Shown: in pieces, positions 42,713 through 53,726 of the stretch
How positions within the stretch are numbered: position 1 is the first letter of the stretch
How the letters are laid out: each line of letters begins with the position of its first letter
From: Phallusia fumigata
Taxonomy: Eukaryota > Chordata > Ascidiacea > Phlebobranchia > Ascidiidae
Assembly: GCA_008931825.1 (NCBI GenBank)
Contig: QXVZ01015760.1
Span: 1-64,000 of the forward strand
Direction: 5' to 3'
DNA length: 64,000 bases
Notes under the pieces: model-generated
What the model was told of the DNA's origin: nothing
Database searches by the model: none
The model's input: the letters and a program-made list of their open reading frames with translations, nothing else
Position numbers and translations under genes: made by a program

Positions 42713-42856
42713 ATGCCAATAACTGTGATTATCGTTGCTGGAAGCCTCGCCCTCTTCATTATGCTGGTCGTATTTTCAATCCTATGCTTTTGTCGCATGG
42801 ACTATTGTATGCGAGTTCGCCACCCCTACCCAGAGGGCATCCAGGGTGGTGTTTAA
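42713..42856 (+). CDS. Possible 47-residue membrane micropeptide
   Basis: The ORF reads MPITVIIVAGSLALFIMLVV followed by FSILCFCRMDYCMRVRHPYP and ends GGV. It has one strong transmembrane helix, a juxtamembrane Cys-rich and basic stretch, and a short polar end, all coherent for a tiny single-pass protein or the last exon of a larger one. An acceptor-like TTTCAG lies at about 42580, but the frame is closed by stops just before 42670, so an upstream exon would need a nearer acceptor. No family is recognised. Confidence 0.3.
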   Translation: MPITVIIVAGSLALFIMLVVFSILCFCRMDYCMRVRHPYPEGIQGGV

Positions 42857-43453
42857 ACAAGGGCATTTTTTTCTTGTTGTTTTCGTCCCGTGTATTTTCA
42901 CAAACAGGGGTGACCAGCGCCATATTTGGGGTAAACACTTGGGGCACTGACGGTCACTCACGTACACACTGCTGTTAAGGTCCCCCTTAAATCCGTTCCA
43001 AACTTTGAAATCGCTTATCTGTGACCGGATATAGTATTTTAGGATACAATAGAGGGAAAAGAGCGATTGCTCGATGTCTGACGTAGTGCCTCTTTTTACC
43101 CTTTTGTGTCTTGTGAAGCGTGACCTTTAGGCCTGAAAAACACGTATCGGTACCTTTTCGTTTGTGACCAAATTCTTCATGTGATTCCTTCATTATTAGC
43201 ACCGTTCGTACTTTTTTCCTGGAGCATTATATTACTTGCTACCCCTTGCTTTGCCAGTCAGACAAGCAGGTACCACTAGCTCAGAAGTCATTAACTTGCA
43301 ATTTACTTTGATATGTATGTAGCAAAAGAATCAATGTATGGCGAAATAAATTCTAGTACAGGCAGGCACATAAAAGTTATCAAAAAAATAAAGTCAACTA
43401 AGGAAAGTTTCTTGGTTTGTTTCTATTATGCAGCAAATCAATTATTATAAACC

Positions 43454-46186
43454 ATGTCACTTAAGTTTGAAGCTGTGGTTTTGATGATTGTGTTTCCGTT
43501 ATTGCTTGGACTTGTTCAAGGTACGTACACTTGTTGAAGGTTTGTATGTAGACCTTGTGCAAAAATCCCCTTAAGCTCATAAATCTACGCATAATCTGCA
43601 GTTATGGGGTTCGGTAGTCAAAAATGTAATGACTAGTTGTTTTGGCAATTGAAATACCCATAATTTTAGAAAAGTAGGTGACGGAAAATTTTCATGTTAT
43701 GCTTTTGTTAAAACTATATATCTTGACGGATGTGTAGGCTTATCTAGTTTTGTGACGTAAATTTGAGACTTGGCATTCTATCATACCAATAATATCATTA
43801 AAATGTAACGACTTTGGTATTGCGGGCATATATTGACAGGTCAATGCTCTCAGCCGAAAAAAAATAGCACATGTGCATCAGCATGTGAGCCTACATGTGG
43901 AACACAACCAGAAGTTTGTATTCTGTCGTGTGTGGAAGATTGTATATGTCCAAGGGAACTCGTCAGGCATAACGACGGATGTGTCCTTCCCTCAAACTGT
44001 CCAGGTATACGCACTATTTTAAACAGACCAAAGGAAAAAATGACGCGTTGGTTTTAAATTTCTGTTTTTAGGAGCCGATTGTCCTTTAGGCGTGGCGAGA
44101 CACGCTTGTTTGGTTGCACCCTGCAGAGATGCAACTTGTCCTCATCACCCTGATGCGGTTTGTGTGGACGATTATTGCGGGGGTTGCAACGCACGGTTTT
44201 TCAAAGACGCTAAGGAAGTGACTGACGACTGTAGGTATGCCATGTACGTACTTCTCGCTCAGAAGAATGACAGTGTATTTTTTCAGGCGACAGTAACTGC
44301 ACTTATCCCAAAGTATTTAGAAGTTGTGGATCTGCCTGTCCCACTACCTGTGAAAATCGAGACGATGAACTTACCGTTTGTACCCTAGATTGTGTACCAA
44401 GATGTGCATGCCCCGAACCTCTTGTGGAAGCTCATTCGTTAAACAGCACTTGTGTCTCACGATGTCCAGGTCAGTACAGAACAAAACAGATATGCTTTTA
44501 CCAACTTTGAACAAGACCTAGTCAACGTGGCGCCTTTCTTATACCTTCAATGTAAAGGAATTTATCACTCTTGAATCACCTCTTTTGGTATCTGGGAGGA
44601 TCTAGTGCATTACCAAAGAGCTTTTACCGGTATTCGGGTAAAAACCTCTTGCCTGAGCCGCTTTTGCCGCGATCAGTAAATAGCACTGTTTGCAAAACTT
44701 TTCCACAATTGAAAAAAGCGGTCGCCAACTCTGGCCTGTCATTTTGACACATGTGATATATTATTTGATCTTAATAGGAGATCCATGCGAGGCACCTAAA
44801 AGCTTCACGAGATGTGGATCTGCTTGCCCATCCAACTGCGACAATTTAAATCCAATCTGCATCGAACGGTGTGAGGAAAGATGTGCATGTCCCGACGGTA
44901 TGGTTGAAACAAGCGCAACCGATTCGACGTGCATTCCTGCTGCTGAATGCCCAAGTAAGAAAATCATGCCTTGTGAGAGAATCAAGATTGCGCCTTTACG
45001 CCTAGTTGATGTTTTCTTATTTTATGTGGCATTCTAATCGAACTCATGTATGTGACTTCGAGATTTTGAGAAAGGTGGGTTAAATTTGCAATCAGGCGTT
45101 TTATTTATTTTTGAACAATTTGCTAGCATTGGTCCTACTCTGCAAACAATTCATTGTTACCAAAAGCTTCTACACTAGAGTCCGAACAACAGTCCGACAA
45201 TCAACAAAGCATATCGTGTCGTTTTAACGTGCAATACAACTTTTCAACTCCACTTCTAGATCGATGCGAGGCGCCCAAAGTGTTTACGAGATGTGGATCT
45301 GCTTGCCCATCCAGATGCGACAATTTTGTCCCAATATGCATCACAGTGTGTGTGGAAAGATGTGCTTGTCCCGACGGTATGGTGGAAGCAGGTCCGACAA
45401 ACTCGACATGTGTTCCTGTCGCAAAATGCCCAAGTAAGAAAAACATTTAACATTTAAGATTTATTAACAGCTTTACGTGTAGTCTTACGCAAACTTTGTA
45501 AACACCCCAACACTGTTGAGGCAGTGCAAAATAGGCTGGTATCTAGATGTTTCAGTAAGCGCGAATACAAATATTAATTTTGTTTTATACACCTGCAGTT
45601 GGAGCTAGCTGTGAGGCACCTAAAACCTTTTCAACGTGTGCGTCGGAATGCCCGCCAAATTGTGATGATTTGGTTCCACGCTGCAATAAACGTTGCGTGC
45701 AGAACTGCACGTGCCCCGATGGCATGGTCGAAGTTAGCGCAACTAACAGTACCTGTATTGCTAAAGATAATTGCCCTAGTGAGTATCCTTACATTTTGAG
45801 CGTGTTACCTAGTTTGGTCTTGTATGTGCTACACAGTGTAGCAAATCCTTTAAAATTTTTGGGGGCGGGGCTTTTCTTGATTTCTGTGTATAATTTTTGT
45901 TATCATGATGTTACAAACAATGGGTTACGTCTCAAACATTGTTTACTATAAAACGCCATTAAAACGGTTAACTATTGCAAATGTATTCAAACGAATTAAA
46001 AATACCGTGGACAGGCGAATAGAAATCCAGCCAACCAAATTTTATGGATTTGCGACTGTGGTGCTTTAACCAAATCGTATTTTGATTTCAGGAACGAATC
46101 CGGTGCCAGTCATAATAGGCGGAGGTGTGGCAGCTGTGGCAGCTGTTTCAGTGCTTGTGGCAATATGTTTGAAAATGAGAAACTAG
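43454..46186 (+). CDS. Multi-TIL-domain cysteine-rich protein with C-terminal membrane anchor
   Basis: Eight exons read cleanly on the plus strand: 43454-43520 signal peptide (MSLKFEAVVLMIVFPLLLGL), 43840-44003 TIL-like domain 1, 44072-44230 a distinct Cys module with CVDDYCGGCNARFF, 44287-44469 TIL 2, 44778-44954 TIL 3, 45260-45433 TIL 4, 45599-45778 TIL 5, and 46092-46186 a hydrophobic anchor (VIIGGGVAAVAAVSVLVAIC) ending KMRN. Each typical TIL exon shows the ten-cysteine pattern of trypsin-inhibitor-like domains, for example FTRCGSACPSNCDNLNPICI. All introns are phase 1, so modules can be added or skipped without breaking the frame. TIL domains occur in protease inhibitors and in extracellular adhesion proteins such as mucins and von Willebrand factor; a protease inhibitor or surface defence role is inferred. 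The third-exon module resembles the CGGCNA repeat common in invertebrate extracellular proteins. Confidence 0.85.
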
Positions 46187-47874
46187 GGTTGCCGGTCACA
46201 AAATTAGTGCAGTGCTTTTCAACGAATTACACCATACAATTTGTTTCGCGCGATAGATGTGCGTATCTGTATTATGTAGAATGAATACCTCGCTATTTAC
46301 CTCTTACATAAATTCTGCAGTAGCAATTCTAACTTCTGCATTGTATAACATTATTTTTACTTACAAGAAGCTGTTTTTGTATAGTACTTCACTGTTAAAC
46401 ATGTAAATAATGAAGCAAATAGAGTAGTAGCCTATATTGGTAGCTCTGAACAATACATTTATAGCGTTTTCAGAAAAAAAGATTTTCTTTGCAGTATTTT
46501 TGATAAAGAAGTTATTGAGAGATGCACAATTTACAAAAATTGTGCATTATAGAAACGCACATCGAAGAAACATTGCTTTTATTCTCCTTTCTTTCAGTGA
46601 TTGCTGTTTTGCAACTACAACACATAAAAAAGGATTATAAAAGTGTTGTTTTCTGGCAACGGTATGCTGTAATGGATAAATACACATGCTTATCTTGAGT
46701 GTTTTTCATTGATTAGCACGAAAAATATTTCTTTTCGAAAGCAATTACCCGATAAAGCAACTCTTAGTTTCGACTGTATGGGAATTCGAGTCTATATTAT
46801 TCGAAATGCTATGTTGTCCATGTCTAGATACAAGGACAATCCCATCAGGGTTTTTTAAGATTCAGTTAAGAATCTTTTTGATTGACCAAAGTTAAAGCTG
46901 GCCTGTTGAAACCAATGCTAAATATTTGTAAGACAAGTTAAATTTAGTAACATATAGCGCGAAAAGTGTATTTGTGGTTACATTCAACGGATAGAGTATA
47001 CTCAAAATAGATGTTACGTGTCTTTGCGTCAGGGCTGGGGCAAAAAATACATTGCACAATATGGTAAGGCCATTTTTAAATTGTCAGCAAAAACGCACCA
47101 GAGATGTAAAGCAAAAGAAGGCTTTTTGGCATGAACTAAAATTGTCCCTTTGAACCATCTGAAATCAACGGTTACTGTAAAAAAAGTATCGTTTAAAAAA
47201 CCTTATTTTTCTGGTAAATTGGGTTAAATGAACTTGTTTGGTATGTTCAATGCCAGACCATCATTTCTATTGTTCCATTGCGTTTTTGTAGGAATCACCA
47301 ATCGGTGTCAATTTACTATGGATCCCATATCATGACGTCACATTTGCTTTGTTGCTGCGTAACAAAGGAGCATTTGTATCGCGTTTTTGACTGGCTAAAG
47401 TTCTGAACTGTGTACAAAAACGCTGGCCTATTGCGTTTTGTGGAAGTGACGTTTATTGTTATACTTGCAGCCTCATTAAAATATGGTAAAATCAGAAAAT
47501 GGCAGACTTTAAAGTTTGATAAAAGTGCAGCATTAGCTCAAATGATTGGCGTAGATTAGCTTATCTAACATTTGTTTGGTAACATTTATACATGCACTTA
47601 CTGTTATGCTAAGCAAACGAAAAACGTTGTACTTCAGTGGTAACAACTGTTTTAAAATGCGGCCCAATGCTTAAATCAAGGTAAAGTTGTGACTTTGGGA
47701 TGGCATATTTCTGTACCCTCACGCTGACAATCAGCTCAGGCTTATGGTAAATGTCGGAAGTGGTGCGTTTTACGCGACCAGTTAACTGTTTGATTCTTGC
47801 AGCAGTTACGAGTAAACGGGTTGTTTTGTGTTTTTCGTCAAAGCTGTAGTTACAAAAGCAATGATCGGGCAAAA
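46187..47874. other. Spacer between the first and second TIL genes
   Basis: No exon was identified in these 1.7 kb. From about 47790 the sequence starts to match the repeat unit that recurs near 49710. Confidence 0.45.
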
Positions 47875-49588
47875 ATGACATCACGCTCGAAGGGACATTT
47901 TATCACAGGATTCCTGCTGGTTGGAGTGTACATATCTTTCGCTTCACGTGGGTATATATTGTAATTATTTAACGATTAATCATGGGAAAAATTTTTTTTA
48001 GATTTTTCGAAAATTGACTGCAGTATACCTATGACTTTTGTCTGAGAAATGCCCCTGTCGTGCATGGGTTTGACTAAAAGCCTGACTGCCCTGACTTTGA
48101 TAGCAGTGTTTCAAAAAAAATTTTGTTGTGCTTGTCGGTGGGAAAAGTGCTTGTCGGTGGGAAAATGGCGTATTGAGTCAATGGAAAATTATTGCAGTAG
48201 TCAGGCTTTTTCCCACCGACAATCACAAAAGTCAGGCCTGATCAGAACAAAAATATTTTGTGAAACACTGTTATATCAAAAGTCACAGGGGCCAGTCAGC
48301 CCAGTCAGCCCAGTCAGGCTTTTAGTCAAACCCGTCGTGCATATCAGCTCGGTAGCCAGTGGTTCTTCACCTTTTTTCCTCATTACCAATTTCTGACTTG
48401 CTAGGTTTTGCCTTACTTAATCTAAAATAGTATTATTTTCGACTTTCAGGTTCAGCTAATTACCCACCTCTGGTTAGAATACCCATTGTGCATTTATGCT
48501 CCTTTACAACGTCACAGTAGAAATTATCATGTTCGAAAATCTGTCCTGGCGCAAAACACAGGTTGAGGTGTGCCGCCAAATTTTGAAAGTTTAAAAGCGT
48601 GACGTCAGTAATAAAGGCTGCGGAGCATTGATCTACACCCGTAGGTTAAGAACTACTATTATGTTCCATAGACGGAGCTAATTCGCTAAATGACACAATG
48701 AACGAGGTGCATATGTATGTCTTGTAAAAACCTCTTGCCACGATCAGCAAATAGCATTGATTGTAAAACTTTTCCACAATTGTAAAAAGCGGTCGACAAA
48801 GTCTGGCCTGTCAATTTGACACGGGTGATATATAATTTGAGCTTGATAGGAAATCCATGCGAGGCACCTAAAGTGTTTACGAGATGTGGATCTGCTTGCC
48901 CATCCAGATGCGACGATTTTGTCCCAATATGCATCACGGTGTGTGTGGAAAGATGTGCCTGTCCCGACGGTATGGTGGAAGCAGGTCCGGCAAACTCGAC
49001 ATGTGTTCCTGTCGCAAAATGCCCAAGTAAGAAAAACATGGCTTGTCTGAAAATTGTTGCTTTAGTCCTAGTTTGTAGGTTTTTTTCAGTTTTTACGTGA
49101 AATTCTGATCAAGTTGTGATTATGATAAAGTATTTACAAGAAAAGGTTGCTCGAATTTGTAACCAGGCGTCTTATTTCTTTTTTTGAACAATTTTCTGCA
49201 ACAACATAAGTACGTTTTCGTATTTGAGCAAGAGCATGTTACACAGTTTGCGTTTGTCCTACTCTGCAAACAGTTTATTGTTGACGAAGCTCAACAACAG
49301 TTTTGCAGCGGAGTCCAAGCAACAGTCCGACGATCAACAAACGTGTTGTGTCTTTTTAACGTGCAATACAACTTTTCAACTCCACTTCTAGATCGATGCG
49401 AGGCGCCTAAAGTCTTCACGAAATGTGGTTCTGCTTGCCCATCCACTTGCGACAATTTTGTTCCGAATTGCATCGCAGTGTGTATGGAAAGATGTGCTTG
49501 TCCCGACGGCATGGTTGAAGCAAATCCTGCAAATTCGACATGCATTCCTGTCGCTGAATGCCCAAGTAGGGAAAAATGCCTTAAGTAA
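47875..49588 (+). CDS. Secreted two-TIL-domain paralogue
   Basis: An ATG at 47875 opens a signal peptide, MTSRSKGHFITGFLLVGVYI, ending near 47947 or 47951; a GTGGGT donor at 47948 would give the phase 1 needed. TIL exons follow at 48850-49026 (CEAPKVFTRCGSACPSRCDD) and 49392-49588 (CEAPKVFTKCGSACPSTCDN), each with ten cysteines. The last exon runs on to a stop after ECPSREKCLK, giving a small secreted protein of about 145 residues with no membrane anchor. An alternative is that these exons are extra modules of the first TIL gene or a duplicate losing function. Its intron 1 carries a 268 bp transposon. Confidence 0.6.
48066..48333. mobile_element. Foldback MITE with 9 bp target duplication
   Basis: The element starts GGGTTTGACTAAAAGCCTGA and ends with its exact reverse complement (TCAGGCTTTTAGTCAAACCC), giving perfect 23 bp termini. 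Inversion continues inward with mismatches (TGTCGGTGGGAAAA against TTTTCCCACCGACA), so most of the element can form one hairpin. It is flanked by GTCGTGCAT on both sides (48057-48065 and 48334-48342). The paralogous sequence at about 49893 has a single G(C)CGTGCATATCAGCTCG without the insertion, which is an empty site. A 9 bp duplication suits Mutator-like or Merlin elements; the superfamily is not settled. Confidence 0.92.
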
Positions 49589-49791
49589 AATGAAAATTCT
49601 TATGTCAAGTTTTCTTTATTGAGCATGCGATTTATTAACAGCTTGTATTCTTACGCAAACTTTGTAAACACTCTAACACTGTGGAGGCAGTGCAAAATAG
49701 GCTAGTAAAATTCTTGCAGCAGTTAAGAATAAACAGGTTATTTTGTGTTTTTCGTCACAGCAATAGTCGCAATAGCAATGATCGACCAAAA

Positions 49792-51020
49792 ATGACATCA
49801 CGCTCAAAGTATTCCTTATTACAGGATTTCTGCTTGTTGGAATGTATACATATCTTTTGCTTCACGTGGGTGTATCGTGTGACAAATGCCCCTGCCGTGC
49901 ATATCAGCTCGATAGTCAATTGGTGTTTAACTTTTTTTCCTCATTACCCATTTATGTTCAGACCGAAACTTTCATAACTTCAATATAAAACAGTATTATT
50001 TCCAACTATCAAGTTCAGCTAATTACCCACCTGCTACTCGCCATTATCCAGACCCATTGGTTAAGAACCACTGGTTTGTAATATATACGGAGCCAATTTG
50101 CAAAAAATGACACACTGCACGAGATATATATGTATTTTTTGTAAGAGTGGTTTCAAGTGGGGGTTTTTCGTTTTTTAATACACTTGTTTATTGATATTAA
50201 CCGTTGTAATAAAGTGGCAAAGAATGCGTTCTGCTGAAGGTCTTGAGTTCCCGTGTAAAACTAGCTGTTAGAATCCCTCGCCCATTTGCGCTGCGGTTTG
50301 CGTGGAAAAATGTGTTGTATATTAACATCCGGTTGCTCAGGTAAATTTAATAAACACCAGGCACTGCACGCACATTGTTTTTCCGGTGACATTGTTTTCA
50401 ACCATGCAAAATGTTAAAAGAAGCTTGTGCCCGAATCTGTTGAAGCCGGTTCAGTGCATTGCTAATTTTTAGCTGTAGTTGTACGAATAATTACTGGTGC
50501 ATGGGCCTCATACCTATATGTATCATACCTTACCATTATACAAAGTAACAAGATAAAATTTAATGCTTAAAGATGGCTTCATATTGAACGCTAAACCATG
50601 GCCTTTGACTATTAAAGAAAATTTCTGTAGAAAATCTCTTCTGAATTGATACCAATATATAGGAGCGGTGTGTCCAAACAACGGGACCATGACCAACTGT
50701 TTACTGGCACCGTGTTCTAAGGCCTCCTGCCCTTTTTTTCCCGTCGGCAGTGTGTATTGATGACTATTGTGACGGTTGCTTTGCTCGATACTTTTCTGAC
50801 GGAAAGGAGGTTGCCGCAAAATGTAAGCTTGACGAAAACACGTATTTCCAGCACACGTATATTATGGCCATTTTACAAATGTATATCTGTTCCTTCTTAG
50901 CGGAAACTCCAACATTTTTTTGCAGGTAGTGGCACCGCGCCTTTGAGCAATCGGCCAATGCTGTATATGATCTTGTTCACTGTATTGAAACATTGGTGGA
51001 ATGCTCTGTTACAACTTTAA
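49792..51020 (+). pseudogene. Third TIL-cluster unit, degraded
   Basis: This unit starts with a copy of the signal-peptide exon (from 49792) that is out of frame after its first codons relative to the 47875 copy. A worn TIL exon is seen near 50270-50340 (ICAAVCVEKC then a stop). An exon at 50663-50822 with phase-1 borders encodes the Cys module GAVCPNNGTMTNCLLAPCSK and, in a frame shifted by one base at a run of seven T, IDDYCDGCFARYFSDGKEVA. A last exon at 50926-51020 encodes a hydrophobic tail (PMLYMILFTVLKHWWNALLQ). The mix of intact splice sites and disrupted frames suggests a recent pseudogene, though the T-run shift could be a sequence error. Confidence 0.55.
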
Positions 51021-53726
51021 CATCAAAACGGAGCACGAAGAACTTTTTATGTGTGTCACATGTTGACAAAATAGGAATATTCTGTTGATTGAAAGTAAAA
51101 CGTTTAACCGCATTTGCTAACAATCTTCAGAACTTGCGAATCCGCAATTCAAGGTAAATGAAGATACTTTCACACTTCTATTTCTCTTCCAAATCACACC
51201 CAAGTTTTAACTATTTGCGGGGCAATAATCAACGTCTGATCCTTATATACCCCTTGGGTCTTATGGGCCCATTATCCCCCCAAAAGGAAAACATTTTAAT
51301 GATATGGTTGGTTAAGTGAAATGCTCTTGGATCGCTTTAAAAGCTCTGCAGATTAAAGTAAATAGCTTGGTACAGATGTTCAGCTGAAATTGGCAATGGG
51401 TAATTTAGTCCAAGGCGCTCCAGGTAATTCAAGGCAAGTTCAACATTCCACTGCATAAATATTTTTTTCTGGTCAACAAATACAATGTTCGTCACGTGTG
51501 CGCGTGCTTTATTCGCAAACTCAAACTGTCGCAAACAAATGCCAGAAATAGCGGGTCAGCACGGGCGGCTTTGGTATCGGTTTTTGTGTTGGTTGGGTCG
51601 CCAAGAGCGGGTGAACAAAACGACTGACTGTAAATTAGACAAATATAAGCCTTCCGCACACACAAAAAAACAAACACACACACACACGGTAAACCGGGGT
51701 TTCTTCTGGGTACACATAAACAATGACTTCGGGGGCTACGAGGACAGGGAATCTTGGCGGCCACAACGGAAACGTGCTGCTGTTTCAACTGATTCGAGTG
51801 AAACGAAAAAAACACACATAAGAACACAAGATTCACGACCCGTTTTGAGGTAGCGTGGCAAAATAGGATTTCGAGGCGCCAATATAAGACGTGGATAGCC
51901 ACGCAGGGCCAAAGCGGAATAACAATATTAATAATATAGTTGAGGTATTGTTGGTGGGAGCGATAAATTAGTCAAACGCTAGCGCAGAAGCAGACGGCTG
52001 ATTGGTTACGCGCGAACACAGAGGGAGGATATAACACAAACATACAAACAATATAATAATAGGCGGTACGAGGACGATCAGTAAACCTGAGCTTGTCGGA
52101 CACACAGGCTGGGTATTCGCGACTAATGAAGACACTTATAGGCGCTTTTTTATCTGGGCTGGTAATTCAAGGTGTTGGAAACTTGCAGTGTTTTGAACAT
52201 CGCAATAATATGTAAAGTTTGGTCACATTTTTTTCGAGTAGATCATTGCAAATGGATAGAGGTGCCCAAAAGGAAGAAATAGCTTTTTGCTCTGCAACAA
52301 AAACTTGAACCTTACAGAAAGAGGCGGCCAGCTGAGGCTTAGGCGTGAAGAGATTGAGGTTTTCACAGAAGGGTTTGGAATTTAGAAAGTCGGCGTTCGG
52401 ATTTTTCGCCAACGTGAAGAGGTCAGAACAACGTCAGCAAGGCAGGGCTACTGGAAGGCTAATTTAACGGGTTTCAACGTGAGTTGGTCATTGAAGAACA
52501 CATAGCTCACCGCAAGCGGCACTTGGGAAAGGCAACAACAAAAGCGAACTGAACAAAAAAATCAAACTGCTGATTTTCTTCATGGGAATCGGCACGGGGT
52601 GATTATCGCGCTGAATCAAATGGAATTACATGGACAAGGCTGGGATCAGCACGAAGCGAGAAAAAAAGTGGCGCTTTCCAAACAAGCAAAGTACGTCATC
52701 TATACCATACGGACTCTCACGTCAACACTTATCGGATGCGAGCGCGAATAACACACGGTGCACAAAAGAAGTCGGAATATCGCGGAGTTATAGGCCACGG
52801 CTACTTTGACATAGTCCACAACACAGCGCCGGATAATTAGTGGCGTCGGCGGCGGAATCTTCAGACGGCATATTATAGTTTGTATATGTACAGGGAGAGG
52901 CCGTATACGACCAGCTAAAGGAAGTCAATCGATTCGCAAGAAAATTCTTACACACCGTAACCCCTGAGTGAAGACGCGGCGCGAAACAAACAAAAAAACA
53001 TGACTTTATACACGACATCGGCTCTTGCTGGTGAGGTTCAGAGACGGACGTAATGTGGAGCGTGTGAAGAAGTTGCGTGACACAGTATTGACTCCTTTAC
53101 CTGAAGAATAGACGTGGAAATGCGCTGATAAATAAACGAGCAGGTTGAAATCTGCGCCTTGCTCGGTCTCCGTACAAACGATTGTCCTTAAGTTTACAAA
53201 AGGAACATACCGGTCCAGTCTTTACCAACTTGCGTTTCTACGTTCAAAAAGCAACGCAAAAATGCGTATCAGGTATATATTTGTATATACGCGCACTAAG
53301 GCTTTTGGTAAGAGGTTGTGCGGTTAGTTAGGGCGGGCGAGGCACATGGCGGCTGAGAGGTAGACGTCTTTGTTTGCTGTCACAGTAACGGGAGCGGGCC
53401 GCACAGGCTTGTCGAGGATACCGTCACCAAAAATAACGTAGAAAAAGAAGCATGCGGTTGTTTTTCGGAGGTACGGTTGATGCTGCTATGGCTGCGGCTT
53501 GCTGATTTGCTCTTTAGAGGTTAAGTGATTGAAAAGAAATATGTTGACGGTGAGTGCGAGCGTCGCTCGGTTAAGGTAGGATGCTTGCATATGAAAGCGT
53601 CAACGCACGCATAGACGATCGGGTGACCGTCTGCGCGAGAGCTGCTGTATGTTCCAAGCGACTGAGTGCAAAGACAGGAAACTTTTATGCAGTATTTACT
53701 CGCGTTAAGAGGGCCTCACGCCGCCT
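51021..53726. other. Gene-free region between the TIL cluster and NR6A1
   Basis: I found no supported gene here. Part must be the NR6A1 3' UTR. The long ORFs at 51485-51902 overlap on both strands across an AC-rich low-complexity stretch and show no domain. Confidence 0.45.
51659..51688. repeat. AC-rich microsatellite
   Basis: A simple sequence tract of CA repeats interrupted by a short A run. Confidence 0.8.

Larger units (their letters stand above)
47792..50160 (+). repeat. Tandem segmental duplication in the TIL cluster, about 1.9 kb period
   Basis: A segment from about 47792 (TTCTTGCAGCAGTTA) recurs from about 49710, covering the signal-peptide exon, the intron and the region GTTAAGAACYACT ahead of the next TIL exon. 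Separately, 48720-49700 matches 44640-45540 of the first gene, introns included. The similarity in introns shows that the duplications are recent. Confidence 0.75.

Noticed and set aside
51485-51902. ORFs of 122 and 136 codons on opposite strands
   Set aside because: They arise from a CA-rich low-complexity tract and lack protein-like features.
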